Counted from the stretch's first letter, positions 16,914 to 25,660 are shown. The stretch: 64,000 nucleotides of DNA from Hyphomicrobiales bacterium (GCA_900473185.1 UCKU01000001.1:1-64000), one strand, 5' to 3'. A program made the numbers and translations. The notes: generated by a model from the sequence alone, not told the origin.

Positions 16914-18188
16914 TTACGATGCCTTTAGCGAGTTCGGCGAACCGTCATTGGCAAGCTCCGGCATCAGGTCGGAAATATTGACGACCTTGCCGGTGCGCGA
17001 ACTCGTCAGCGCCGCAATACCACAAAGCACCGACATGGCGCCGGCGCGTGTGCCGGCCCTCTGCGCGAGCTTGTCCTGCATGTCGGGCTTGAAGATCATG
17101 TTGCGCATCCGATCGTCACCGCCGTAATGGCCGCCGGAGAAATGCGGCACCGTGATGCGCTCGACGGCCTCCTTGCCATGCGGGAAGCTGCGGATCAGCA
17201 GGATCGTATCTTCCTTCGGCTCTTCCCACGGCTGTGCTTCATATTGGCGGATCTCGATACGCCCCTTGGTGCCGTTGAAGGCGAGGTGATGGCCCTCGAT
17301 CGGCTGGAACGTGTTCAGTGAATAGGAGACATGGACATTGTTTCGGTAGCGGATCGAAGTGACCATCGTATCGGGAATGTCGATGTCTTCGCGGAAGACA
17401 CAGCCGTCGCGGAAATAGCCGTCGATCTTCGAGGGATCCTCATAGAGCGTGTCGAGGAAGGGATCCTTTTCGAGATCGAGATAGTAGTCGCATTCCTGCG
17501 TGTGCGGACAGAGCTTGCAGCGCGGGCCGCGGAAGGGGCCTTTGCGGCCGTAGTTCTGCAGGTCGGCAAAGGAGGTCACGGCATCGGGATCGCTGTCCAG
17601 ATACCAGTTCAGAAGGTCGAAATGGTGTGTCGCCTTGTGAACGAAGAGGCTGCCGGAATTTTCCGTATAGGCATGCCAGCGGCGAAAATAATCAGCACCA
17701 TGCTTGGTGTTGAGATACCAGTGGAAATCAACCGAGGTGACACGGCCGATCTCGCCGGAATTCAGGAGTTCCTTGATCTTCGCAGCCGTCGGCGCGTAGC
17801 GATAGTTGAAGGAGACGTCGACCCGGCGGCCGGTGCGCTTTTCGGCATCCAGAATCCGGCGAATCTTCTCCACTGACGTGGTCATCGGCTTTTCGGTGAT
17901 GACGTCGATGCCGGATTCCAGCGCCCGCACGACGATATCGTCATGCGTATGGTCGGGCGTGCAGACGATCACCAGATCCGGCTTCTGCTCCGAAAGCATC
18001 GAATCGATGTTTTCGTAAATCGGCGCATTGCTGCCGATCATGGTACGGGCGCGCTCGCCGCGCAGCGAATTCTTCTCGACGATCGCAGTCAGGTCGACAT
18101 GCTCTCGCCAGCCGGCCAAGAGATCCTTGCCCCACATTGTGGTGCCGCGGTTACCGGTGCCGATCAGGGCGAAACGGCGTTTCTCCAT
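16914..18188 (-). CDS. Gfo/Idh/MocA-family oxidoreductase with Cys cluster
   Basis: 424 residues, ATG 18188 with AGGAGGAA upstream. Rossmann motif ALIGTGNRG (residues 7-15), the family EKP signature at 99-101 (VITEKPMTT), and the catalytic-site region HKATHHFDLLNWYL (184-197). A distinctive insertion, RCKLCPHTQEC (residues 223-233), carries three cysteines in C-x2-C-x5-C; this is not common in the family and could bind a metal or form a disulphide. It is the last gene of the minus-strand operon from 21513, separated from the isomerase by a RIME-like element. Probable role: NAD(P)-dependent oxidation of a sugar or glycoside hydroxyl. Confidence 0.85.
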   Translation of the reverse strand: MEKRRFALIGTGNRGTTMWGKDLLAGWREHVDLTAIVEKNSLRGERARTMIGSNAPIYENIDSMLSEQKPDLVIVCTPDHTHDDIVVRALESGIDVITEKPMTTSVEKIRRILDAEKRTGRRVDVSFNYRYAPTAAKIKELLNSGEIGRVTSVDFHWYLNTKHGADYFRRWHAYTENSGSLFVHKATHHFDLLNWYLDSDPDAVTSFADLQNYGRKGPFRGPRCKLCPHTQECDYYLDLEKDPFLDTLYEDPSKIDGYFRDGCVFREDIDIPDTMVTSIRYRNNVHVSYSLNTFQPIEGHHLAFNGTKGRIEIRQYEAQPWEEPKEDTILLIRSFPHGKEAVERITVPHFSGGHYGGDDRMRNMIFKPDMQDKLAQRAGTRAGAMSVLCGIAALTSSRTGKVVNISDLMPELANDGSPNSLKAS

Positions 18189-18230
18189 CGAATGATTCCT
18201 CCTTCATACGTGATGAAACGATTGGACTTT

Positions 18231-18332
18231 AGAGCAATTCCAGCAAAAGTGTGCAGCGGTTTTGCGTCCGGAATTGCGTGAAAACAAAGAGATAGAGCAT
18301 GTCCGTGTTTCGAAGAAAAACGGACATGCTCT
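18231..18332. repeat. RIME-like palindromic repeat, copy 1
   Basis: AGAGCAATTCC (18231-18241) pairs with GGAATTGC (18270-18277). A second dyad follows: AGAGCATGTCCGT (18294-18306) and ACGGACATGCTCT (18320-18332), 13 bp each. The AGAGCAATTCCAG...GCAGCGGTTTTGCGTCCGGAATTGCGT pattern is that of the Rhizobium intergenic mosaic elements. A partial second copy lies near 49203. It sits inside an operon, between two co-directional genes, where its hairpins could affect mRNA stability or terminate weakly. Confidence 0.75.
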
Positions 18333-18336
18333 AGAA

Positions 18337-19167
18337 TCAGATCTGGCAGCAGCTCCTGAAGCGCTCGACGCAGGTGGCGATCACCTCGTCGGCCGGACGC
18401 TTCCACCAGTTGTCGGCAGAGAAGATTTCGACCTCCTGCGCGCCGAAGAAGCCGGCGGCTTCCACCATTCGTCTTATGCCTTTGAGATCGATGACGCCAT
18501 CGCCCATCATGCCGCGGTCGAGCAACATGTCCTTGGTCGGCACCAGCCAGTCGCAGATATGGTGGGCAAAGATGCGCTTCATCCGTCCGGCGCGGGCAAT
18601 CTGGTTGGCGAGGTCAGGGTCCCACCAGACGTGATAGACATCGACGGCGACGCCGACATCCTCGCCGAGTTGCTCGCACATATCGAGCGCCTGGCCAAGC
18701 GTGTTCACGCAGGCGCGGTCCGCGGCATACATCGGATGCAATGGCTCGATCGCGAGCTTCACGCCCGAGGCCTGCGCATGCGGCAGCACGGCAGCAATGC
18801 CGTCGAACACCATCTGGCGGGCCGCAACGATATCCTTCGAACTATCAGGCAAGCCGCCAACGACGAGCACCAGGCAATCGGCTGAAAACGCCGCCGCCTC
18901 GTCGATGGCGCGTCTGTTGTCGTCGAGGTTCTTCTGCCAGTCAGCTGCGTTTGCCGCGGGAAAGAAGCCGCCGCGGCAGAGCCCGGTCAGCTTGATACCG
19001 TTCGACCTGACGATGCGCACTGCCTCGTCGAGGCCGGCTTTGGCGACTTGATCGCGCCAGGGCGCGATCGAGGTGATGCCGTGTTTCAGGCAGATATCGA
19101 CGGCTTCGGCAAAGCCGCATTGCTCGCGGATCGTCGCCAGGTTGATCGAAAGTCCTTCGACCTGCAT
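18337..19167 (-). CDS. Sugar phosphate isomerase/epimerase-like TIM-barrel protein
   Basis: 276 residues of the xylose-isomerase-like TIM-barrel (AP endonuclease 2) family. Metal-binding positions are recognisable: E141 in KLAIEPLHP, D176 and H179 in VAVDVYHVWWD, H202/H203 in IFAHHICDW, and E247 in EVEIFS. No signal peptide. It sits 30 nt after the DUF993 gene in an operon with two Gfo/Idh/MocA dehydrogenases. This partnership recurs in pathways in which a sugar is oxidised to a 3-keto form and then isomerised or eliminated. Specific activity is inferred from context only. Confidence 0.82.
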   Translation of the reverse strand: MQVEGLSINLATIREQCGFAEAVDICLKHGITSIAPWRDQVAKAGLDEAVRIVRSNGIKLTGLCRGGFFPAANAADWQKNLDDNRRAIDEAAAFSADCLVLVVGGLPDSSKDIVAARQMVFDGIAAVLPHAQASGVKLAIEPLHPMYAADRACVNTLGQALDMCEQLGEDVGVAVDVYHVWWDPDLANQIARAGRMKRIFAHHICDWLVPTKDMLLDRGMMGDGVIDLKGIRRMVEAAGFFGAQEVEIFSADNWWKRPADEVIATCVERFRSCCQI

Positions 19168-19197
19168 GTCATTCCCCTCCCATTGCCACGCTGGCGC

Positions 19198-20361
19198 TCA
19201 GTGAACGCCGTGGACGGCAAGCACCTGCTTCATGCGATCAGTTGCAAGCTCCGGATCGGCAAGCACGCGAGCCTTGTCGGCGAGGCGGAAAAGCTCCGCC
19301 AGATGCGTCAGCGAGCGCGTGCTCTGCTGGCCGCCGATCATCGTGAAGTGATCCTGCAGACCGTTGAGATAGGCGAGGAAGACGACACCGGTCTTGTAGA
19401 AGCGTGTCGGCGCCTTGAAGATGTAGCGGGACAGGGGAACGGTTGGCTCAAGCAGATCAAAGAATTCGTGGTTGCTTTTGCGGCCGAGCGCATCGAGGGC
19501 GGCGGAAGCGGCCGGCGCGATGGCGTCAAAGATGCCGAGCAGCGCATCCGAATGGCCCTGCTCGTCGCCGGCGATGAGTTCGGCATAGTTGAAGTCGTCG
19601 CCCGTATACATGCGCACGCCCTTCGGCAGCTGCCGGCGCATCGTCACTTCCTTCTCCTTGGAAAGAAGCGAGATCTTGATGCCGTCAACCTTCCCGGCAT
19701 TGGCTTCGATTACCTGCAGGCAGGTTTCCATCGCCTTCAGATGGTCGCCATTGCCCCAATATCCCTGAAGCGCCGGGTCGAACATTTCGCCGAGCCAATG
19801 GATGACGACAGGTTCTTTTACCTGGCGAAGAATGCGGTCGTAGACCCTGACATAGTCGTCCGGCCCCTTGGCGGCGGCGGCCAGCGCCCGGCTCGCCATC
19901 AGGATGATGCGACCGCCGGCAGCTTCCACCGTTTCGATCTGCTCTTCATAAGCCCTAATGATCGTATCGACGGTCACGTCTGGGCCGGGCGTCAGATGGT
20001 CGGTGCCGGCGCCGCAGGCAATCAGCGCGTCCTTGCGTCCGGCTGCTTCGGCAAGCGCGCGGCGGATCAGCTCTTGCGCTTCCGGCCAGCCGAGACCCAT
20101 GCCGCGCTGTGCTGTATCCATCGCTTCGGCCACGCCAAGTCCGAGGTCCCAAAGTCGATGGCGGAAGGCAAGCGTCCGTTCCCAGTCGATCGCCGGTGTC
20201 AGCCACGGATCATTGTCGGCAAGCGGATCGGCGACCACATGGGCGGCGGCAAAGGCGATACGCGGGAAGCTCTTGGCGTCCCGCTTCTTGAGTTCGATCG
20301 GCGTGCCGGTCAGCGTATAAGAAGCGATCTCGCCGTCGAGGGGAAGATTGATCACCGTCAC
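19198..20361 (-). CDS. DUF993 protein (dihydrodipicolinate-synthase/aldolase-like)
   Basis: 387 residues; the start lies 3 nt after the stop of the upstream dehydrogenase. The pattern matches DUF993, a group related to DapA-type TIM-barrel aldolases: LIACGAGTDHLTPG, VVIHWLGEMFDPALQGYWG, GKVDGIKISLLS (a Lys in the expected Schiff-base strand) and YTGDDFNYAELIAGD. I infer a class I aldolase or lyase acting on a keto-sugar or keto-acid. Its sandwiching between sugar dehydrogenases and an isomerase supports a catabolic step. No DUF993 activity is known to me. Confidence 0.75.
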   Translation of the reverse strand: MTVINLPLDGEIASYTLTGTPIELKKRDAKSFPRIAFAAAHVVADPLADNDPWLTPAIDWERTLAFRHRLWDLGLGVAEAMDTAQRGMGLGWPEAQELIRRALAEAAGRKDALIACGAGTDHLTPGPDVTVDTIIRAYEEQIETVEAAGGRIILMASRALAAAAKGPDDYVRVYDRILRQVKEPVVIHWLGEMFDPALQGYWGNGDHLKAMETCLQVIEANAGKVDGIKISLLSKEKEVTMRRQLPKGVRMYTGDDFNYAELIAGDEQGHSDALLGIFDAIAPAASAALDALGRKSNHEFFDLLEPTVPLSRYIFKAPTRFYKTGVVFLAYLNGLQDHFTMIGGQQSTRSLTHLAELFRLADKARVLADPELATDRMKQVLAVHGVH

Positions 20362-20364
20362 GGC

Positions 20365-21513
20365 TCAGAACTCCAGGGTGGGAACATCGAGCCAGCGGCG
20401 CTCGGCCCAGGATTTCAGGCCGAGTTCGGCCAGTTGCACGCCCTTGGCGCCGGCTTCCAGGCCGTAGGGCCAGGGAGCATCTTCAACGACATGGCGGATG
20501 AACATTTCCCACTGCGCCTTGAAGCCGTTGTCGAAAACCTGCGTATCCGGCACTTCGTCCCAGGTCTTGTAGAAGTCGATGGTCTGCGGCTGGTCAGGAT
20601 TCCAGACCGGCTTCGGCGTGTTGACGCGGTGTTGGCTCCAGCATTTGGTGAGGCCGGCAACGGCTGAACCATGCGTGCCATCCACCTGGAAAGTCACGAG
20701 GTCGTCACGGCGAACACGTACGGCCCAGGAGGAGTTGATCTGCGCGATCGCGCCGCCTTCCAGCTCGAAAGTGGCATAGGCGGCATCATCGGTGTCGCAG
20801 TTATAGGGCTTGCCCTGTTCATCGATACGGCTGGGAATATGGGTTGCGCCCAGGCAGGAAACGGCCTTCACCTCACCGAAGAGATTGTCGAGCACATAGC
20901 GCCAGTGGCACAGCATATCGAGAATGATGCCGCCGCCATCGGCCTTGCGGTAGTTCCAGGACGGGCGCTGGGCCGGAACGCCCCAGTCGCCTTCGAAGAC
21001 CCAGTAGCCGAATTCGCCGCGCACCGAGAGGATTTTGCCGAAGAAGCCGGAATCGCGCAGCAGCGCCAGCTTGCGCAGGCCGGGCAGGAACAGCTTGTCC
21101 TGCACCACGCCGTGCTTGAGTCCGGAGGCGCGGGCCTTGCGGGCGAGGTCGATCGCGACCTGCAGGTCGTCGGAGATCGGCTTTTCGCAATAGACATGCT
21201 TGCCGGCGTCGAGCGCCTTGGAAAGCAGTTCGGCGCGCATCAGCGTCGTGCCGGCGTCGAAGAAGATGGCATCGTCGGGATTGGCGAGCGCAGCATCGAG
21301 ATCGGTCGACCAGCGCTTGATGTTATGCTTGCGGGCAAGCTCCTCCATCTTCGCGCCGTTGCGGCCGACGATGATTGGATCGATTTCCAGTTTTTCGCCT
21401 GATTTCAGCGTGATGCCGCCTTGATCGCGGAAGGCGAGAATCGAACGAACGAGGTGCTGGTTGTAGCCCATACGGCCGGTAACGCCGTGCAAAATGATCC
21501 CCAAACGTGCCAT
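20365..21513 (-). CDS. Gfo/Idh/MocA-family oxidoreductase
   Basis: 382 residues from ATG 21513 with GGGAGGG upstream; an open frame extends to 21630 but covers the promoter and operator. N-terminal LGIILHGVTGRMGYNQHL is a slightly unusual Rossmann start. HVYCEKPISDD carries the EKP signature, and ADGGGIILDMLCHWRYVLDNLFG the catalytic-site helix. First gene of the operon with DUF993, TIM-barrel isomerase and a second Gfo/Idh/MocA gene. Probable sugar or glycoside dehydrogenase; product unknown. A palindrome and a TTGACA box lie upstream. Confidence 0.85.
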   Translation of the reverse strand: MARLGIILHGVTGRMGYNQHLVRSILAFRDQGGITLKSGEKLEIDPIIVGRNGAKMEELARKHNIKRWSTDLDAALANPDDAIFFDAGTTLMRAELLSKALDAGKHVYCEKPISDDLQVAIDLARKARASGLKHGVVQDKLFLPGLRKLALLRDSGFFGKILSVRGEFGYWVFEGDWGVPAQRPSWNYRKADGGGIILDMLCHWRYVLDNLFGEVKAVSCLGATHIPSRIDEQGKPYNCDTDDAAYATFELEGGAIAQINSSWAVRVRRDDLVTFQVDGTHGSAVAGLTKCWSQHRVNTPKPVWNPDQPQTIDFYKTWDEVPDTQVFDNGFKAQWEMFIRHVVEDAPWPYGLEAGAKGVQLAELGLKSWAERRWLDVPTLEF

Positions 21514-21577
21514 TTTTCCCTCCCTGGAAGCTTTTATGCGTCGGGAGCGGGCAGTCGGGCCCGACCCTCCCGAGCCG

Positions 21578-21593
21578 GTAACTAAACAGTTAC
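21578..21593. promoter_or_regulatory. Perfect palindromic operator GTAACT-N4-AGTTAC
   Basis: A perfect 6-bp dyad with an AAAC spacer, 65 nt upstream of the oxidoreductase start. On the minus strand a TTGACA box (21623-21618) precedes it by exactly 24 nt, so the dyad would cover the transcription start. The same geometry recurs at 22418-22463. Likely the site of the TetR-type regulator encoded at 21647-22321. Confidence 0.65.
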
Positions 21594-21617
21594 TTGATGG
21601 CAGAAGAGGAATATTGC

Positions 21618-21623
21618 TGTCAA
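21618..21623 (-). promoter_or_regulatory. Minus-35 box for the oxidoreductase operon
   Basis: TTGACA on the minus strand. With an 18-nt spacer the minus-10 candidate is CATCAA (21599-21594), directly abutting the palindrome. The minus-10 is poor, so the promoter call rests mainly on the match in spacing to the transporter promoter. Confidence 0.45.
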
Positions 21624-21646
21624 TAGCCAATTCGGTTTTTTGAAAA

Positions 21647-22321
21647 TCAGCGCTTTATCGAGGCGAGCGTGACGTGAACGATATGTCGTTCCCAGGCTTC
21701 GAGATTGGCAGGCGTAATGAGATCGCGGCCGAAGATCGTCGAAAGCGTGTACTGGTTGGAGAGGTAGAAATAGCCGAGCGAGGCGATTGTCAGATAGACA
21801 TGCAGCGGGTCGGCGGTCTCGATGAAGACACCCGCCTTCTTACCTTCTTCCAGCACCTGCGAAAGCTCGCCGATCAGATGCGAATGCAGCTCCTTGAGCC
21901 GCACGGACTGGCGCAGCCAGCGGGCGCGGTGCAGGTTTTCCGTGCCAAGCAGGCTGAGGAACTCCGGATGCTGTAGGAAGTAGCGCCAGGTGAAAAGGGC
22001 GAGTTCCCCAATGCCTTCCTCGGGGCTGCGGGTGCCGATGTTCAGTGCGCGTTCGGCGGTGCGGATGCTGACATAGGCTTCCTCGAGTACACGAAGATAA
22101 AGCTGCTCCTTGTCGCCGAAATAGTGGTAGAGCATGCGCTTGTTGGTGCCGGCGCGCACGGCGATGGAATCGACACGCGCACCGCCCATGCCGTTTTCGG
22201 CAAATTCCCGCGTCGCGGCTTCAAGAATGGCCGCACGGGTACGTTCCGGGTCGCGTTGGGCGGTTCGCTCGGCGGACGGGCGCTTGATTTTCTTTTTTGC
22301 GCTCTCCCCGGTGTCGTTCAT
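21647..22321 (-). CDS. TetR/AcrR-family transcriptional regulator
   Basis: 224 residues from ATG 22321 behind GGGGAAA. The helix-turn-helix is clear at about residues 27-75 (RTRAAILEAATREFAENG, VRAGTNKRMLYHYFGDKEQLY). The C-terminal ligand domain (LFTWRYFLQHPEFLSLLGTENLHRA region) resembles the TetR_C_29 type. It lies between two operons, downstream in the same direction as one and divergent from the other. Matching palindromes at 21578 and 22448 are its likely binding sites, giving autoregulation and control of both. A variant site upstream of uxaC may add the hexuronate genes. Ligand unknown. Confidence 0.9.
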   Translation of the reverse strand: MNDTGESAKKKIKRPSAERTAQRDPERTRAAILEAATREFAENGMGGARVDSIAVRAGTNKRMLYHYFGDKEQLYLRVLEEAYVSIRTAERALNIGTRSPEEGIGELALFTWRYFLQHPEFLSLLGTENLHRARWLRQSVRLKELHSHLIGELSQVLEEGKKAGVFIETADPLHVYLTIASLGYFYLSNQYTLSTIFGRDLITPANLEAWERHIVHVTLASIKR

Positions 22322-22417
22322 CAGATTTCCCCTATTTTCCCATGTTGCGCTCATAAGGCTTAAGCGGAAGAATGTAAAAACCCGAATTTGCAAACGCAAC
22401 CGGGCCACCAACACCGC

Positions 22418-22447
22418 TTGACAGCCCGGAGGCTTTGAACATAGCTT
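22418..22447 (+). promoter_or_regulatory. Promoter of the ABC transporter operon
   Basis: TTGACA at 22418-22423, an 18-nt spacer, and TAGCTT at 22442-22447 form a sigma-70-like promoter about 80 nt before the binding-protein gene. The palindrome at 22448-22463 starts at the next base, an arrangement typical of repression by occlusion. Confidence 0.55.
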
Positions 22448-22463
22448 GTAACCAATTAGTTAT
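22448..22463. promoter_or_regulatory. Palindromic operator GTAACC-N4-AGTTAT
   Basis: A near-palindrome with the same half-sites and 4-nt spacer as the perfect one at 21578-21593. It lies in the divergent region between the TetR-type gene and the transporter operon, directly downstream of the minus-10 box. Confidence 0.6.
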
Positions 22464-22527
22464 TTGTTGCAAGATAGCTAGTTAGGAAGCGTGTGGAGGC
22501 GCTTCCTATTGGGAGGAGGAAAACCAA

Positions 22528-23814
22528 ATGACTTTTCGTGTAAGCAGACGTAATTTCATGGCGGGCGGAGCAACGCTCCTTTCGCTTTCGGCGCTCGGAA
22601 ACAGCGCTTTCGCACAGGAAAACCGCTTGCGCCTCATCTGGTGGGGCTCTCAGCCGCGTGCTGACCGCACCAACAAGGTCTCCGACCTTTTCAAGGCCAA
22701 GAACAGCGGTGTTTCGATCACCGGCGAATTCCTCGGATGGGCCGATTACTGGCCGCGTCTCGCCACGCAGGTGGCTGGCCGCAACGCGCCCGACGTCATC
22801 CAGATGGACTACCGCTATATCGTCGAATACGCTCGGCGCGGCGCTCTCGCCCCGCTGGAATCCTATATGCCGTCGAAGCTGCAGATCGATGATTTCGATC
22901 CGGCACAGATCGAAGGCGGCAAGGTCGACGGCCACCTGTACGGCATCAGCCTGGGCGCGAATTCGGCGGCGACCGTCATCAACACTGTTGCTTTCAAAGA
23001 AGCCGGCATCGACGTGCCGACGAACAAGACGACTTGGGAAGAATTCGGCAAGATCGGCGCCGAAATCACCAAAGCCGGCAAGCGCAAGGGCTATTTCGGC
23101 TTTGCCGATGGCAGCGGCGGCGAGCCGCTCTTCGAAAACTATCTGCGCCAGCGTGGCAAGGCGCTGTACACGGCGGATTCGAAGATTGCTTTCGGTGCTG
23201 AGGACGCTTCGGAATGGTTCGACATGTGGGCCAAATTCCGTGAAGCCGGTGCCTGCGTAACGCCCGACATTCAGGCGCTCTACAAGGATACGATCGATAC
23301 CAGCCCGCTCACCGTCGGCAAGGCTGCCTGCGATTACGCCCACTCCAACCAGTTCGTTGGTTATCAGGCGATGGTCAAGGACAAGCTGATGCTCAGCAAC
23401 TACATGAGAATCAAGCCGGACTCGAAGGGCGGCCACTACCGCAAGCCTTCGATGTTCTTCTCGGTCTCCGCCCAGTCGAAGGTAATCGATCAGGCTGTCG
23501 ACTACGTCAACTTCTTCGTCAAGAATCCCGATGCTGCCAAGATCCTCGACGTCGAGCGCGGCATTCCGGAATCGAAGGCGATGCGTGAGGTCGTTGCCGG
23601 CACGCTCGACGAAACCGGCAAGGTCCCGCTCGAATATGTCAGCGGCCTTGGTGATCTCGCCGGCCCGCTTCCGCCCCCGCCGCCGACCGGCGCCGGCGAA
23701 GGCCAGGTCGTGTTGCGCACCATCTCGGAGCAGGTCGCTTTCGGCCAGGTCAAGCCTGCCGATGCCGGCAAGCAGCTCGTGGATGAAATCACGCGAATTC
23801 TCGCGCGGGGTTGA
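22528..23814 (+). CDS. ABC sugar transporter substrate-binding protein
   Basis: 428 residues, ATG 22528 behind GGGAGGAGG. The N-terminus VSRRNFMAGGATLLSLS is a Tat-type signal ending near SAFAQEN. It is a family 1 extracellular solute-binding protein (IWWGSQPRADRT, NAPDVIQMDYRY, FFVKNPDAAKILDVERGIP). A run of prolines, GPLPPPPPTGAGE, lies near residue 380; the paralogue at 11560 has GEYPRPVPMGATE there. First gene of a complete CUT1 transporter operon (two permeases, dehydrogenase, ATPase). It should capture the substrate in the periplasm; identity unknown. Confidence 0.92.
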   Translation: MTFRVSRRNFMAGGATLLSLSALGNSAFAQENRLRLIWWGSQPRADRTNKVSDLFKAKNSGVSITGEFLGWADYWPRLATQVAGRNAPDVIQMDYRYIVEYARRGALAPLESYMPSKLQIDDFDPAQIEGGKVDGHLYGISLGANSAATVINTVAFKEAGIDVPTNKTTWEEFGKIGAEITKAGKRKGYFGFADGSGGEPLFENYLRQRGKALYTADSKIAFGAEDASEWFDMWAKFREAGACVTPDIQALYKDTIDTSPLTVGKAACDYAHSNQFVGYQAMVKDKLMLSNYMRIKPDSKGGHYRKPSMFFSVSAQSKVIDQAVDYVNFFVKNPDAAKILDVERGIPESKAMREVVAGTLDETGKVPLEYVSGLGDLAGPLPPPPPTGAGEGQVVLRTISEQVAFGQVKPADAGKQLVDEITRILARG

Positions 23815-23820
23815 TCTTAT

Positions 23821-24780
23821 ATGACCAATGCGATGCGCACGTCCGCAGGGACGGTAACAGTGGAAAGATATCAGGGAGTAAAGGCTGACGGACGCTTCCG
23901 GCGCCTTTGGAATGCCAATGCTCCCGGCTATCTCTTTCTGCTTCCCTGGCTGGTAGGCTTCTTTGGCCTGACACTCGGCCCGGCCCTGATTTCGCTCTAC
24001 CTCTCATTCACCGACTTCGACATGTTGAGGGCACCGGGTTGGGTAGGGGCCGCAAATTACGTGCGCATCGCGACGGCCGATCCGAAATTCGCATCGGCCA
24101 TGTCCGTCACGCTGACCTATGTCGTGCTGTCGGTTCCGTTCAAGCTGACCTTCGCCCTGCTCGTCGCTCTGGCATTGAACAGGGGTCTACGCGGCCTGCC
24201 GATCTACCGTGCGATTTTCTACCTTCCGTCTCTTCTCGGCGGCAGCGTCGCGATCGCCGTGCTGTGGCGCCAGCTCTTCGCCAGCGATGGCCTCGTCAAT
24301 GCCGCGCTCGCGCAATTCGGTATCGTCGGCCCGAGCTGGATCTCGCATCCGAGTTATTCGATCTATACGCTCGTGGCTCTCTCCGTCTGGCAGTTCGGCT
24401 CGCCGATGATCATTTTCCTGGCCGGTCTGCGTCAGATCCCGCAGGATATGTATGAGGCTGCAAGCCTAGATGGCGCCTCGAAATTTCGCCAGTTCTACAA
24501 GATCACGCTGCCGCTGCTGACGCCGGTGATCTTCTTCAACGCGGTCGTGCAGACGATCGATGCCTTCAAGGCCTTTACGCCGGCTTTCATCATCTCCGGC
24601 GGCACGGGCGGCCCGATCAATTCGACGCTCTTCTATACGCTCTATCTCTATCAGGAAGCCTTCGGCAATTTCCGCATGGGCTACGCCTCGGCGCTCGCCT
24701 GGATCCTCGTGGTGATCATCGCGATCTTCACCGCCTTCTCCTTCCTGACCTCGCGCTACTGGGTGCACTACGATGACTGA
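23821..24780 (+). CDS. ABC sugar transporter permease (MalF type)
   Basis: 319 residues with about six transmembrane helices. The inner-membrane EAA loop reads EAASLDGASKFRQFYKITLP at about residues 217-236. A short cytoplasmic N-terminus (RRLWNANAPGYLFLLPWL) is typical of CUT1 permeases. The start is 6 nt after the binding-protein stop, and the end overlaps the next permease by 8 nt, so translation is coupled. It forms the channel with the MalG-type partner and the ATPase at 26786. Confidence 0.93.
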   Translation: MTNAMRTSAGTVTVERYQGVKADGRFRRLWNANAPGYLFLLPWLVGFFGLTLGPALISLYLSFTDFDMLRAPGWVGAANYVRIATADPKFASAMSVTLTYVVLSVPFKLTFALLVALALNRGLRGLPIYRAIFYLPSLLGGSVAIAVLWRQLFASDGLVNAALAQFGIVGPSWISHPSYSIYTLVALSVWQFGSPMIIFLAGLRQIPQDMYEAASLDGASKFRQFYKITLPLLTPVIFFNAVVQTIDAFKAFTPAFIISGGTGGPINSTLFYTLYLYQEAFGNFRMGYASALAWILVVIIAIFTAFSFLTSRYWVHYDD

Positions 24781-25660
24781 GATGACCGCTTCCGTCACCG
24801 CGGCCAGGCCGCCATCGGACATCACCAAACGCAGCCTGCCGGCAACGCTCGTCATCCACGCGCTGCTGATCGCCGCCTCGCTGCTGATGCTCTATCCGCT
24901 CCTTTGGATGGTGTCTGCATCGGTCAGGCCGGAAAACGAAATCTTCTCGTCGACGTCGCTCATTCCGTCGTCGATCGATTTCTCTTCCTATGTGCGCGGC
25001 TGGACCGGCCTCGACATCACCTTCGGCCGCTTCTTCTGGAATTCGCTCGTCATCTCGCTGCTGGTTGTGGCGGGCAATGTCATCGCCTGTTCGCTGACGG
25101 CGTTTGCCTTCGCTCGGCTGCGTTTTGCCGGCCGGAACTTCTGGTTCGCGATCATGCTCGGCACGCTGATGATCCCCTATCACGTGACGCTCATCCCGCA
25201 ATATGTGCTCTTCCTCAATCTCGGCTGGGTCAACACCATATTGCCGCTGGTCGTGCCGAAGTTTCTGGCAAGTGACGCCTTCTTCATCTTCCTCATGGTG
25301 CAGTTCTTCCGCGGCATCCCGCGTGAGCTCGATGAAGCCGCAATGATGGATGGCTGCAGCGCCTGGCGCATCTATTGGAAGATCATGCTGCCGCTGTCGC
25401 TGCCAGTTTTGGCAACGGCTGCGATCTTCTCATTCATCTGGACCTGGGACGATTTCTTCGGTCCGCTGATCTACCTCAACGACATGAACACCTACACGAT
25501 CCAGCTCGGACTGCGCACTTTCGTGGACTCCACAAGCGCATCGGATTGGGGCGGACTGTTCGCCATGTCGACGCTCACGCTCGTGCCCGTGTTCTTCTTC
25601 TTCCTGTTCTTCCAGCGCCTGCTGATCGAAGGCATCGCCACGACCGGCATGAAGCGTTGA
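24773..25660 (+). CDS. ABC sugar transporter permease (MalG type)
   Basis: 295 residues, six predicted helices, EAA loop EAAMMDGCSAWRIYWKIMLP at about residues 189-208. Typical MalG features: LYPLLWMVSASVRPENEIF after the first helix and TWDDFFGPLIYLND before the last part. It overlaps the preceding permease gene and is followed 35 nt later by a Gfo/Idh/MocA gene in the same operon. Confidence 0.93.
   Translation: MTEMTASVTAARPPSDITKRSLPATLVIHALLIAASLLMLYPLLWMVSASVRPENEIFSSTSLIPSSIDFSSYVRGWTGLDITFGRFFWNSLVISLLVVAGNVIACSLTAFAFARLRFAGRNFWFAIMLGTLMIPYHVTLIPQYVLFLNLGWVNTILPLVVPKFLASDAFFIFLMVQFFRGIPRELDEAAMMDGCSAWRIYWKIMLPLSLPVLATAAIFSFIWTWDDFFGPLIYLNDMNTYTIQLGLRTFVDSTSASDWGGLFAMSTLTLVPVFFFFLFFQRLLIEGIATTGMKR

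Noticed and set aside
18203..18217. Dyad TTCAT-N5-ATGAA upstream of the Gfo/Idh/MocA gene at 18188
   Set aside because: Only 5-bp arms, next to the ribosome binding site and inside an operon; too weak to call an operator.
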